Assembly (NCBI GenBank): GCA_014898425.1
Contig: RCSZ01000001.1
Coordinates: 2,108,001-2,172,000, forward strand
DNA: 64,000 nucleotides
Source of the DNA: Botryotinia globosa
Lineage: Eukaryota; Ascomycota; Leotiomycetes; Helotiales; Sclerotiniaceae
Direction of reading: 5' to 3'
Both the position numbers and the translations under genes were made by a program. Below are positions 23,971 through 36,386 of the stretch, in pieces; position 1 is the first letter of the stretch; each line of letters opens with the position of its first letter. The notes beneath the pieces were generated by a model. It was not told where the DNA came from. It searched no databases and worked only from the letters and a program-made list of their open reading frames with translations.

Positions 23971-26900
23971 GTTGAGGTATGAGAATCTCGAGTGAGAGAT
24001 TAGGGAATGATGGGGAGACGATGTACGAACTCTGATTTTCTGCGATGGTGGAATGATAACCCACTGGTGTTGTTGTTTGAAAATCCATGAGACAAACAAA
24101 TTGAAATTGCTTGTTTTGCCACTTTCACTCAATTTCTGAATTGAAGCTGTACAAAATCGAGTGGTCAATGCTTATACGTCCAGTACATTCCTTCTCGTCG
24201 GAATGGATCCCAACACCTATTATAGTCTTGCTTAGACTGAATGTGTTCATTTGCATTATCAGTATGGTATAAAAAAGAAACTTCAGACATAACGCTCTTA
24301 TCATCAACAGGTGCACCATTCTGCCTCTCATCACTTGGGCTATTATACTCGAAATAACACGGTTTGGATTTTCAATTGAGGCATTGTGTTATATCTTTCA
24401 CTTGTAATTATGCATTCAAGCGTGAGATATTTGCAATTCAGGCTTCAAGATGGGCTCAGATATGTAATTTTGCTTTGAAGATCTAGATCTAGATCGTAGT
24501 CTCATCCACATGTTTTAGCTGGAGGCTACGTAGAGGTGCGTGTCAGCAGCCGAGATGATTACAAGATCAATATGATATTAAGATGTTGGCTTCTTGGATT
24601 GAACCATCGATCCGTCCCTCTCCGCGACGTATGCATCTTTCAACAGGTAAAGATCTCGATTTCTCCCTCCTCATCCAAAGGCTGGAGATCCTTCACCTAC
24701 GGTGTCGTCATCTGGCTTCTTGAGAATCCATACGATAAAGTGTCTACAATATGAGTGACGATACAAGCTTCCGATTATCGAACTGCAGCGTCTGATATGG
24801 TTGAGTTTAAGATGCGTCGTCTTCGGGGATGAACGTTCCGGTCGACTGCATGAGTTGCTAGACTGCTTAATTGACCTTTCCTCTTGAAATGCCAAATAGG
24901 AACTACTTCTTTTTGATAATTAAATATGGAAGGAATAGAAAGATGGAAAGACAATCTAGCGTACGATTCATAGCAATGAGAATTCACTCTGACGCAGGCC
25001 ATGAAGCGTTAACAGCCACAGTTGATACAAATCTCTGTCGAAGACAAGCATAATCAAAATGTAGAGTTTAAAAATCGGAACAGATAAAATGCATCCATCT
25101 GTATGTAACGATCTCCATCTTATACTGACGAAAAATCTCCAACATGTTTCGTATCTCTTTCCTGCTCCCGAGCAGACAAATGCGATCCGTCCATCACCAC
25201 ACCAGCCAACCACCCAACCAATCGCCATCGTTGCACCAGCCTGCACCTTCCCGCCGCATACTTGCATACACCCATGCTCCCACCTTCCACATTCACCAAA
25301 CTGTTGCATATCTTACGATCTGGAACATTTTGACTACTGCAAAGACAAGCATTTACCGACATACTTTATCCATCCAATCACACTTCTCTGAGAGATGAGA
25401 TACAAACGCTCGAGGTCTAGACGTCTCGCTTGAGCATTATCGGATAATCCGATAGGTTTTGAGTGTTGGTGTTTCATTTGATAGATTGATGCACTCGGAT
25501 GAATTCATGTATATGTGTATGGATCTCGCGGTGAATATATGGATGAGAACAGCCACGACGGTCGAAGGCGAAAATCAGATGTGCAACAAATGGGTTTGGA
25601 GGAGTTTTGTGGCCGGGTTAGAGCGATGAGACGTGCAACAATTGGGTTTGATCCGGCTGGTGCGATGAGAAGCGGAGGTATGCAGGAGGTTGTGATCATG
25701 TGAGGAGGCGTGAGTGTGCCTTTTTCATTTTGGAATTTGGCAGTATGTTGACGGTACGGTTTTGCGAGCGACATTAAGCCGTGTAGTGATAGCAGGATGA
25801 ATTGACTCGATTTCTATACACATTGAAATGTTTTCAGTCTTACTTCTCTATTCTCTCGGGAAATGTTATACAATATCGCAAGTATTCCCATCAATAATCT
25901 GCCCACTTAGCTTGAGAACCTTACATATGTCAATCGTTTGTTTTGATTTCCACAAGAGACAAAGATCTACTTGGTATATTTTGATAGGCAAAATTCATGA
26001 GTGCCATCTAAGACGAAAGCAACTTACACTGGCTAGCGAACTGATATGTAAACTTGGTGGACAATCAGTGCAAAATGACAACATTGGCTGGGAATTCTCT
26101 GCCCATGAAAATGCAAGGTTTTTTCAGAGGTTGTGTTTAGATTCCAGAAATCATTTGGATGAAGTGCATATATTTTCACTAGTATCAATAAGGCGTCGTT
26201 TCATATACTCATTATGGGACTTTCAAACAACAACAAAGGCTCCTTACCTCTTGGAAACGTCGAGCAACAAGGAAAGCGTGATATTCTTTTCAATCGAGTT
26301 GGGCTCCATGATAAAGATAGCACTTTTCCTCACGTCGGATCTTGAGGTAATGAGTAAGAGACGCTGTGGAGTAATAAGTTGCAGACAACCTCTATCTAGA
26401 CCTTGAAGAACTCTTAAGCTCCAATGTCATCATCATGGAGATACAAAGCCCCACGGCCACCTAGCCCGTGGAAATTTGCCATGACAAAGCAAGGGCTCAA
26501 CTCGATGCATTTTCTCAGCTGGACGTTCGTTTGAATATGGTTCCAAGTAGGAATACTTTCAATTGCCAATACAAAAACGCAGTTTTAATAATCGAAAGCA
26601 AATATCCAATTGGGTATCTCACCATACCAGAAACGACGGGAAAAGAATTCTAATCAATCATGAGGTAGGAGAGATGAACAACATTGAAAGCTCAAGGAAT
26701 AAGGTGACTAAAACGCATACGAGTGACCTTCTCGTCAACGAAAATTGTCGTCGCTACTGACGACTGCCATTAATAGAACGCGAACCTCCAAACTGCTCCA
26801 GGCATTCTGTAGGAAACATAGGTACCGCATTCTTCTCGATCCATACCCTCAACCGTTTCAATCCCATTTCATACAATCCACTTCTCACAGCTCCCTAGTA

Positions 26901-28049
26901 CACTATCTCGACAGAAAGTTTCTAGCACGCAAAAATGCACAGGCGATCCTGAGATACCCTAGAAATCCCTCTCATCATACTACTCCAGCGTAATTAGATA
27001 GTTATATCCTCACACAAGCGTGCATTAGAGACTAATTTAGAGTTCCGCATAATCGCCGCCGTGATATCGACATATACAGATGTACGACAAGCCGACCATT
27101 CCCATACCATTGATCTAGCTCTCCAACAACCTGCCATGTCACAACCCAACTAGCCCCTCTAGCCAGCGCAGCGCATTTCCGATTCTACAACACTGAGCTG
27201 TAGGCAGCTAGAGAATGGAAGACTTGCAGAAGTCTCGTGCAACGTTACAGCTGTCAATGTAAGCAATGAACAGCATTGCCAGTTACCAATCTTCACAGGA
27301 CAGAGATTTCAAGAGCACACTATACTCTAGCAACCCAGCATCCGCATTTGCATCCAGAACCACTCACACTCCAACTACATCACGTACCTACTCGTACGAT
27401 ACACCAGGCAGAACACCAGTGGCGTGCGCATACGAAAAATGCAGTTCTCGAGTCCGGGGTTTTCACGTACTTAACATATCCCAACACAGCAGTCCCCGGC
27501 CTCGAACACGAAGCGGCGACGAAAGAGAAAAGGGTTCTCGATGGACCATGCGCGATACACGATGGACGGCGCGCTCGAGAATCCGGAAGGAAGGGCTTGG
27601 CTCGCAACGTCCATGCAGAGTAATCACATAACGTAAGATTTTCCGTCCAGCCTGTCCATGCGCATTTCGTATATCGGGATAGGCGAGCGCGCGAGCGCAT
27701 TTCAGCTGGCGAATCTCTGCCAAGCCCTACCCGAAAAATCCACCTGGGATGACATCCGGAAGATCCCCGCTGCAGATATACGAAGATGATGGCGTTCTCA
27801 TTGGCCATGACCGATTCCCGCCTTCAGGCTGTTTGACTGAAGATTTTTCCATCTTCGTGTTGTCAATGTACCCTCTGTCATCATATCCACTTAGGTACTT
27901 ACAGACTATGATGTTCATGAATTTGGTGAATCAGTAACTACTCATGTACTACTAATACTCGTCTACTTTCCCAGTGCTAAATGATAATTACAACGTTTGT
28001 TTGACTCTACGAGACAATTAATCTCACTCAAACTCTCAAAGTCATCAAA
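23971..28049. other. Gene-poor intergenic region (about 4.1 kb)
   Basis: No gene is supported. A 192-codon ATG frame at 25828-26406 (plus) is the longest candidate, but its product has no recognisable motif. A patch at 27260-27740 looks richer in G+C than its flanks and has frames open on both strands, which may be a decayed gene or a chance effect of composition. Confidence 0.5.
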
Positions 28050-28812
28050 ATGTTAACAAAATTCACCGCCCCCCTGATATTTCTCTTCCTGGGTACAGCA
28101 ATATGTACGCCGCTCACCCCCCATCTCCAAACTCGTCAAGCCGTCACCCCACCACCAGAATGCGACGTCATACCTACCTGGGAGGTGACGACTTTCACCT
28201 GGTTTAATTCCACGCACAATTTAGATTGTGTCAACCAGGTGAACGTCCGTAAGTACTTATTTCCTCATTTCCATGCCACTCCCCAAATCCATTCCTGTAA
28301 AATCCAAGCTAAGAATCTCTCCAGCCAACGTATGTGTCAACTCTACCTCTGACGGCCTCGTAGGCTGTGATGGCAATCTCGGTCCCTGTGATGAATGCGG
28401 CATAAACGGCTGTTACACCGGTCTTCCCTTGCAACCCGCTGGTTTCGGCCCTCCAGACGATGTCAAAATCGGCATCAACACTCCTGGCGAATATAACCGA
28501 TGTGAGCAAACCAACCCAGCTGGATTCCGTCGTTACGACGTCGGCAATGGAGTTGTCTTCTGTGCAGGAGTAGCGTATCGAGTTTCCTTCATTGGCGATA
28601 GCAATCCTCATAGTGACGGTTCGCCAAACAAAGGGACGATTTATTATGAGCCGAACTACGAGTGGACTTGTACGAATGGAAGCGTTATTAAGGGGTCTGG
28701 GAGTCTAGAGTTTGACATGGATTGTTCATATGATTCGGGAAATAATGCAACTTGTGTTATCCCTGAGGGGGATAATCTTGTCATTCCCCTCTTATCTTAT
28801 AAAATCACTTAG
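28050..28812 (+). CDS. Small secreted cysteine-rich protein
   Basis: A 228-aa predicted secreted protein; family not recognised. Exons: 28050-28248 and 28325-28812; the 76-nt intron (GTAAGT donor, CTCCAG acceptor) is needed to keep frame. The N-terminus has a clear signal peptide (MLTKFTAPLIFLFLGTAIC), followed by TPHLQTRQAV, where an Arg could mark propeptide processing. The mature part has about a dozen cysteines, including the cluster GCDGNLGPCDECGINGCYTG, plus several N-glycosylation sequons (NSTH, NSTS, NGSV, NNAT). Spacing like this suggests a disulphide-stabilised extracellular protein. Secreted small cysteine-rich proteins of plant-associated fungi are often effector or cell-surface candidates, but nothing here shows that role. 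It is isolated in a gene-poor stretch with a convergent phosphomannomutase gene downstream. Confidence 0.85.
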
Positions 28813-29045
28813 ATCATTAGCTTTATGTTATTGATTCTTCGATAGAAGAAAGAGGGTCAACATCGTATCGAATATGTAGTCTAGAGATTGTTAATCCACC
28901 CCGCATTAGCTTCCAAAAATATTTTGTTATTCGCGAGAGGTATTCATCGGATATCATGATCGGGCTTGGAATAGATGAATAAAAAATTTGTCCTATTTCT
29001 CCTTTAAATTAATATCTATACCTCTTTACAGCAAATGCCATATAC

Positions 29046-29980
29046 CTAAAGGTCAAAAAGCTGTCTAATATCTCTCATGGTATCATCTGGATTCTTCACA
29101 CTGTGACCAATTGTCCTTGGGTCCTCGTAAATCTCGTAATCGTTTCCTCCCTTGTATGTCTTATCTCCAAAGAAATGAATAGTGGTGTATTCAATACCAC
29201 CTGGGCGCTTTGCGTCATTCTCAAGATGTTGGAGGCAGTATGTCTTGTCCCAGCCAGTAGGGAAGACATCGAAGGAAATTTGGCCACCGATTGAGTAACT
29301 GTGTCGCAAGTTATTAGTCCAGCCCATAATTAATTTTCCGAGCGATCAAAAAACTCACGTCAAGTCCAGACCAGTGAACTTTTCCTTCAGGGCCTCGATA
29401 AATTTCTCTCTGATATGATGTTCTTTATCATAGACCTCATACTCATTTCTCTCTACAACACTCGCATTTCTACCAATTGGGCTAACATTGATCATGCCAT
29501 TTCTGAATTCGATAAATGTTCCTCTCTTCACTGGAATATCCAAATCCGCAACATAATGCAAGATAAATCTGACCAACTCTTTGTATTGGGACTCCCCAAT
29601 CCACTTGATGAAGCTATTCGATTGAAGGGGGACACCGCTCTTGAAAGCTGTGAGACCGTTTTCGGCGAAGCAGAAATCGAAGATGGAGGTAACGGGGATC
29701 TCAGCAGTGCCGAGTTGTTCTTGTTGCTTGGCCATGTCGCTGCCACCTACATAACCAATGGCGCATTTTTGACGGAGAGCGGCAAGGAGATTGAGCATTT
29801 CTGCGGAGGCAGCCTATAGTTTTGATTGTTAGTTGAGGCATAGTGGAAAGCGTTGAGAAGGTGGGAGTAACATACTAGCCGCGCAGGAGAGAGAGTTCCA
29901 TCAACATCGAAAAGACAGATGGTGTTTTTGATGGGTCGCTCTGCGAGAGGGGGGAAACTGGCAATTATGGCTTCTGTCAT
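29046..29980 (-). CDS. Phosphomannomutase (Sec53/PMM)
   Basis: Cytosolic enzyme interconverting mannose-6-phosphate and mannose-1-phosphate, the step that feeds GDP-mannose for N- and O-glycosylation and GPI anchors. 270 aa, the usual size for fungi. Exons: 29980-29876, 29813-29359, 29298-29046; introns are 62 and 60 nt with GTATGT and GTGAGT donors, and frame is preserved. The HAD nucleophile motif [11 protein letters not shown] includes Asp25 and Asp27. Other family blocks are [60 protein letters not shown] and [18 protein letters not shown]. The ATG at 29980 is the first in frame. Function links to the mannosidase at 44.9 kb by pathway, not by operon-like proximity. Confidence 0.97.
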
Positions 29981-30766
29981 TTTCAAATGTTTTGTTTAAA
30001 GGTAAAATAAAAAAACGAACGAGAGAAGTTAAATTGGAAGGAAGTGAAGGATTGAGTTTAGAAAGTTGACACTTTGGCGGTCTGGCTGTTTTACTAGAAG
30101 GGGGAATGAGGGGCACAGCCTCACAGGGATATAAGCTGATTAAGATATTGATCTAGCGAGAACCCTTGGCTCCACTACTCGAGTATCATTATCATTTATG
30201 TACTACTGTAGGTAGGTATCGTTTGATCTACACGAGTAGACAGCCTCGAGATATCTAAACATCACAATTTAATTGTACACAGATTGAAGGCATCTTGTGA
30301 GTATATTCTCTAAAACTCAAAACTTCTTTCCGAGGGTATTTAATTCAAAAGCTTTTGAGGGAATTAGTGGATACAATACAGTACAAAAGACAACCGCCAT
30401 TCAACTATCATCCCTATCCAGTGGTTCAATCAATCTCTCTACAGACATCAAAAGTTTCTCTCCACATGCTTCTCAAAAGGATATGATTTCAACCCGAGTA
30501 CACATGGCTAGTACTTAGTTCATGGCATTAGATGCAAGCATACATAAAGGTGTATTCCATAGGACTGCGTTCTTCAGCTACCCAGTAAAATAATGCTTCC
30601 CACCTACTCCCTCTTTGTATGCTACAAAATCTACAAAAGAGGCAGTCCAATAGATATATATCAAGATTAGAATCGTCACGAGAGTATCTCATTAACTGCA
30701 CCGCGTTTCTGATACTTCTCTTGGATATTGCAAATCGCATACCGATCCAATCCTTCCTCTTCCTCA
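29981..30766. other. Intergenic region, phosphomannomutase promoter
   Basis: About 0.8 kb holding the 5' region of the phosphomannomutase gene and the 3' region of the WW/PhoD gene. No further gene or motif is supported. Confidence 0.6.
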
Positions 30767-33700
30767 TTATCTGCCAAATTCCAAACTTGGTACAATAACA
30801 GGGCCATATTTGGTAGGTGGGCTGAATCCTCCATCCCCTTGCACCACAAAATCAACAGCCAGACTCAACTTTGCCAACCCTGCATTTCCACTGTGCATAC
30901 TTCCATTTGCACTCATGCCACCCATCATTGAATCTGGATCAAAAGCAACAAACGCTACGTAATTTCTCCTTCCCATCAGCTTCTTCATATCTCGTGGTCC
31001 CCCGTTGGTGTCTGTCTGGAATATCTCCATCATGTCTTCCTTGGTGTCGCTAATTTGGTTTGTTGTTTTGACACCATTTTGAGGAACGTAAAGTGGTTTG
31101 TTATTGTGGAGCATCTTGAGGACATATGATGGAGGCGGAGCGGCGACAACTGCAGACGCGATAATTTGATACATAGTTTTGTGGTCAGAGGGGTGAGAAG
31201 GATCATGGACAAGTCCTGCACCGCAACAATTCACGTCTAGGAATGAGTAAGCAATTTTTACTTCTGTAAAAGACCTCGGGATGCATAGATAACTTACCAC
31301 CAGATAAGAATGTCATCCTAATACCCTTCTGATGAGCAATTCCTTGCAAAGTCCGTATTAAATATGTTCTTTCTAGATCTTTACTCTCGTGTGTCCACAT
31401 GTCTCTCAACTCATCCGCAATATCGATATCGCCAAAGGTATTAAGCACACCTCCCATTAATCCCGACTTGCCAACTGCCTTCTTAACATGAGAAAAGCCA
31501 GTTGCCACGGCTTCTTTACCTCCCACTACTCCAGCCACGGAACTTGTGACTTTTCCGAGTAAATTATATGTGCTGTTCACAGCTTTCTTACCCGTGGCCA
31601 TGGTATGTGCGAGGCTTTCTACGGCTTCAAGTCGTGGATACACCACAGGAACCGATATCATCCATATGCAGTGTTGTACACTCGGAGGTAAAGTGGCTAC
31701 TTTAGGGAAGATGCCTTGGTAGGTAGGACCAGCGAGAACTTGGCGTTGAGTGCGTTCTGATCGACAATCTGGTCCTACCACAACGACGGAAGGCCCTAGA
31801 TATTTGACAAAGTGCCAGCCAGTTCCAGTAATTGTAAATAAATCGATGTCAGTGCTAACATTTCGAAGAATGTCAACGGTGGTGTGGTGCTGAAAGAGGA
31901 GATACATCTCAATACCGATACGACCAATATTTTTGAACATGTTGGAATTTTGCATGTATTCTGGATAAGAGCCATAACCATCAAAACTTGAAGGTGTTAG
32001 TGACAGTAAAAGTGGAGGAATGCATTGTCGGAAACTTACATGTCATGGTCATCGATCTGTAGAATGTGAGGGATTTGAGCAAATGCCTCCCTTAAGTATG
32101 GTTGATCAAAATGACTAGTATAGTAATGGAAGTAAGCATGCGAGACATCCTCCTCATGTCTCGCTGTCCATGCCGCACTTCTTCGATTTTCTTTGCCACT
32201 CATAGCAAGCCACTGCTTCAGCAAAGGAACTTCCTTCCATAGTCTATCACCATAGATTTGATCACCCAAACCCAACTGCACGTGGAAACCACCACACTCA
32301 ACGTTCTTCTGCAAAATGTCTTTCCACATAAAACCAATACCGCCAAGCTTTGAACGCTCGTTGACGGTAGTATTCATAGCAAAATCATTACCAGAATGTG
32401 CAATAAATCTCCAATTTGTCTCGAAACGTCCGGCTACCAAAAACTCATATCGCGTGCAACCCAAATGCGAAGTTATAGCATAGGTCCACTTATCACCTGG
32501 ACCTTCTCCCATCTTCAAATCTACATCATAGCGATAGAAGACCCATCTTTGATGCGTATAGATAGGGTTTGGTCTGAGTTGCCTGGGATTCGGCGACAGA
32601 TCGACACTTTGATGGATATGAATAGTTGGCGGTTGTGGAGCATCTGTCACGAGCATAATTGTACCTAGCCATACACTATTCTCCATATCCATATTCACGT
32701 ATCGCAGATAAGGACCGAAATATACGCCATTCGTGGGAGCAACTTTATACATGTCGACCCCTGCGGTGGGAGGCGGCCCGGAAAATCCTGCAGTAGTTGG
32801 CGTGCCTGACGCCATACTCATAATACTCTCTGCATAGCCCGGGGTGTGTGAAGGAAATCCTGGTGAGCCTATAAAACCAGGCGAGGCCATTCCTTGAAAG
32901 CCAGGTGATGCAAGAGATTGTTTGTTGAACATACTCAAACCCGGGGACGCCATGGGGTTTCCATACCCAGCATAGGTGGATTGTACTGGTGAAAGCGGAA
33001 CATCATTCAATGGAGTAGGGCCCTTGGGAAATTCCCATTGGGTGGCTTGAGTAGGAAGATGGATATAATAATACTGTCCAGAGTTCTGGTCGAGATGAGC
33101 AATCCAGCCCTCTGGGAGCGGTGGTGGAGATGACGGACCAGCGCCTTGAAAAGGAGAAATGTTAACAGGCTGAGCTGATGGGCCAGCTTCAGTAGGCTGT
33201 TGGTGTGGAATTTGTTCCTGTCGTGGCTCGTTTGCAAATGCAGGGTGGTCAGGATTATTTGCGGGAGTTGCTAATGGCGGTGCAATATTTGGTTTTGGGG
33301 TAGTATCTATGGCAGCAGGTGGATTGGTACGCTGTTGTTTCTCAACCGGGTACGCTTGTGAGTTATTGGCCCCAGGAGTTACACTAGAATAAGCTGGCGG
33401 TGGCTCTTCAGCAGACATTTGCATGCGCTGAAAGTCTTGTTCCAGAGAGCTAGCTGGTGGCGCCGAACCTTGTCTTTGGGGCCGAGTGACAGCGGGTGGA
33501 GGCGACGATGGAGTGATTTCATTCAAGCCTTGATACACTCTAGGTGGGCCATGCGGCGCATTCTCCGGAGACTCTGTTGGAGTCCAAGGTCTGGCGGGAG
33601 GCGATTGTGGCATTTGCGGAACAGGAGGCGGCGCATATTGATTAGCTCGCTGAGCAGCAGCAGCATTTTGCGCCTGTAAACTACTCAAAGTCGCAGCCCC

Positions 33701-34495
33701 TGCAATTCCAGATGCAGCATATCGGGCCTCGATTCCACCACCTCCAAGCTCGTTTGGTGGATCGATGGGAGTTTCTGGGGGAGGTGGAGATCCCCTGTTT
33801 GCTCTAGTAGTAGAAGTTGAAGCCGTGGAAGCGAATCTGTTCATATCATTTCTTGGGGTTGGTGAAAGTATTGAAGGCACCGCATTAGAAGAGGTGGGTT
33901 TAGGAATAGGAGGAGGATAATAGTGTCGATTGCCCTCCGAGTACGCACTTGCGCCAGACGAAGGAATTTGTTCCTTTGGAGGTATTCTGCCGAACATTCC
34001 TTCTCTATCAGGGGAGCTTATTTCTGGGGAAGCAGGCAAAGGCTGTGGTGCGTTCCCCCTTCTTTCCGATAGCCCTGGGCCAGTCTTCTCGATAGGACTT
34101 GTAAATCGTGGTGCTGTATCATACGCATTCTGCCTGCTATTTCCTCCAGATGTTCTATTTTCTTGATCGCTCAGCTGGATCCTTTGTGGAGCCTTTCCTC
34201 GGTCGTCAGGATAAGGCGGGTTTGGTTTCTTCTGAAACAGGTCGTCATCATCATCATCGGGATATGGTAAAGGGTTTGCGGAGCTCGAGGCACCTGGTGG
34301 CAAGGGGAATGTATGCTTGTTCGCAGGAGGTGGAGATGCAAATCGACTAGTAGCGCTGGATTCCGCTCGATGTCTGGGTGGACTTGTCGGCTTCACAATT
34401 CTCAAAGGTTCTATGGTTACGGTAGGACTATCGCAACCATCGCCAGGACGTTGCATGAATAGCTCATCGCCGGGTTTCCCGGTGCGCCGGGCCAT
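30767..34495 (-). CDS. WW-domain and PhoD-like phosphatase-domain protein
   Basis: A 1204-aa protein with a long Pro/Ser-rich disordered N-terminus, one WW domain (starting PLPEGWIAHLDQNSGQ, around residues 457-490), a Gly/Pro/Met-rich spacer with repeated SPGF-type units, and a C-terminal PhoD-like metallophosphatase domain. Exons: 34495-32040, 31986-31298, 31236-30767; introns of 53 nt (GTAAGT) and 61 nt (GTAAGT) are required, and the first one rebuilds the motif DDHDIFDGYGSYPE. The WW domain should bind proline-rich partners, while the PhoD fold in alkaline phosphatases uses metal-bound Asp/His residues. In the late motif LSGDVNCC, Asn stands where I recall His in related proteins, so catalysis may be altered. 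The substrate is unknown. The architecture is found in other fungi to my recollection. Confidence 0.88.
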
Positions 34496-35185
34496 CTTGT
34501 ACAGATTACAAGCGCTCCGCTAGATAAACTTGCGAATAGGGTGGTAGATTCTTCTTGGTATGAGTTCTTCCTTCAATAATCTGCTGAACAGATGGCTGAA
34601 ATAGAGCCAAGCTCTTTGCCGGCGAGGCGGGGGAAAGTTGCGTCAGGTAGTATCAAAGCTTACAGCGGCCACCACGAAAAAGGCCTGTAGGGCAGAAACA
34701 GATAAACGATAAGAAAGCCTGTAAGAAGGAAGACCCAGCGACCTGTTGTAAAGTTCTCCACGGCGTGAAATGCGAAACGGGAAAAGTTCTGGGATACAAA
34801 TCCGTGTAGAGAGACAAGAAAGAAGAGAAAGAGCTTACGAGTTAAGAAATCACACTTGGAGAACAAGTTTAACAGGTTAGAAGATGGTATTTGAATGAAA
34901 TGAGTGAATCTGAACGAATAACGAATAGGAAGAGCGGGGCAGTCAAACTCGCATACACAGCTTTTATCCTGAAGCCAGTAATCGTGAAGGGTAAGGAGGG
35001 TAAGGCAAAGACCCTGGCACAAAAGATGGGCGGCTACGAAGGCTGATGGGGTGTGGTGGTGGGATACTTACCGGTACCTAGGTATAGAAGAAGCTTTGTG
35101 CATTGATTATATTGATGAATGTGAGTAAAGAGAAGTCTTCTTGGTATTGACATTGATTCTTGTTGTGTGAGTGAGTGAGTGAGTG

Positions 35186-35328
35186 GTTGTATGGTTGTAT
35201 GGTTGTATGGTTGTATGGTTGTATGGTTGTATGGTTGTATGGTTGTATGGTTGTATGGTTGTATGGTTGTATGGTTGTATGGTTGTATGGTTGTATGGTT
35301 GTATGGTTGTATGGTTGTGAGGTTGTGA
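35186..35328 (+). repeat. 8-bp minisatellite (GGTTGTAT)n
   Basis: About 16-17 copies of GGTTGTAT, the final two degenerating to GGTTGTGA, preceded by a GAGT run. The array makes an artificial minus-strand frame of repeated QPYNHTTI. Nearly all copies are identical, suggesting recent expansion. Confidence 0.95.
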
Positions 35329-35496
35329 TACAGATCACTGGTGGATAGATAGATAGATCCATGATCATAGATGCGAATCTGTGAAGAGTGTGAAGTGTAA
35401 CATGAAGCAGGTTTGAAAGCGCTGATTCAAAGTTTGCCCGTCTAATCGTCTAATTTGTTTGCTTGCTGCCCAAACTAATTCACTCCCTATTAGTGA

Positions 35497-35552
35497 CTAC
35501 CTACCTACCTACCTACCTACCTACCTACCTACCTACCTACCTACCTACCTAC
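35497..35552 (+). repeat. Tetranucleotide array (CTAC)n
   Basis: About 14 uninterrupted CTAC (ACCT-register) units. Similar shorter runs of TAGG/CTAC recur elsewhere in the window, for example at 5758-5775. Confidence 0.9.
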
Positions 35553-36198
35553 TCTCAATAGATGATACTAATGCCAAGAATCAACTTTCTTCATTCTTTC
35601 TCATCCCGAGTCCCGAATCCTTCCCGTCGTGATCTGTATTCCAGGCCAGGTACAGAGACAGGTGTGTCATTCCCGTCTAGAGTGAGTTCACATACTGTAA
35701 TATGCATTATACCTGTCTAGCGACGTCTTTATCTATCCTCAACTACAGTACCTACAGATCGAGCAAGTAGAAAATGAGGTCATCTTCACTTCCCATGGCA
35801 AGAAAGCTACTCGACATACACACGTGATAGAATTTCCAACATTCATGTTCCATCGGTCTATCTAGTCTGGTGTGCCATACTTAAAATAGCACATGGAATA
35901 TTGATTTTCAAAGATCTGTATCTGTAGGGACATCACACTTGTCACATATTGGAGCATGTCTAGTTTGGTCTACGTGTCTTTAAATATCTTTGGCATTCGA
36001 AAGAATGCAAGTACTTCTTATTAGATTAACAAATACTTCTTCCAACGGTCCTGTCGATTCAAGTCATTATTAACATTATCACAACTTGCATCACCTCCTT
36101 ACATATTCTCCTGCTATGTGCATAGATAGACTAGACTTTGCCCGTTGCCGTACCATTGCTCTGCTATACCGAAATCATGAAATTCAGGGGTTGTTAGT

Positions 36199-36236
36199 AC
36201 GCGTGAAATCCACTATACGCGAACGCGTCGACGCGA
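36199..36236. promoter_or_regulatory. MCB (MluI cell-cycle box) cluster upstream of Cdc6
   Basis: Within 38 bp there are two perfect ACGCGT boxes (36199-36204 and 36223-36228) and two ACGCGA boxes (36217-36222 and 36231-36236). The cluster lies 150-190 bp upstream of the Cdc6 ATG. ACGCGT is the established MBF (Mbp1/Swi6, Cdc10) site at G1/S genes, and CDC6/cdc18 is a classical MBF target in yeasts. Confidence 0.75.
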
Positions 36237-36386
36237 TCTTTTACATATCAATATCCGACCCATTGATTTTTACAATTTGCTCATCATTACAACTTCCTCA
36301 ATTCCCTCAACTCCAAGTAAAACTTTTCGTGATTAAGAAAGAACATACTTGAATTGAGTTAGAGAGAAATATAGACATCCTCAATT

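Larger units (their letters stand above)
34496..36386. other. Divergent intergenic region between WW/PhoD and Cdc6 genes
   Basis: A 1.9-kb shared upstream region of two divergent genes. It contains an 8-bp minisatellite at 35186-35328, an ACCT array at 35497-35552 and an MCB cluster at 36199-36236. The minus-strand frame at 34660-35022 has no recognisable product. Confidence 0.65.

Noticed and set aside
22723..28812. Oxygenase and secreted-protein region considered as a secondary-metabolite cluster
   Set aside because: No synthase, transporter or regulator gene is present between or around them, and the genes are 4 kb apart.
35078..35368. 96-codon frame of repeated QPYNHTTI
   Set aside because: It is a translation of the 8-bp minisatellite and not a gene.
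35461..35560. CTAC array considered as a CRISPR-like or regulatory array
   Set aside because: It is a plain tetranucleotide microsatellite without spacers.
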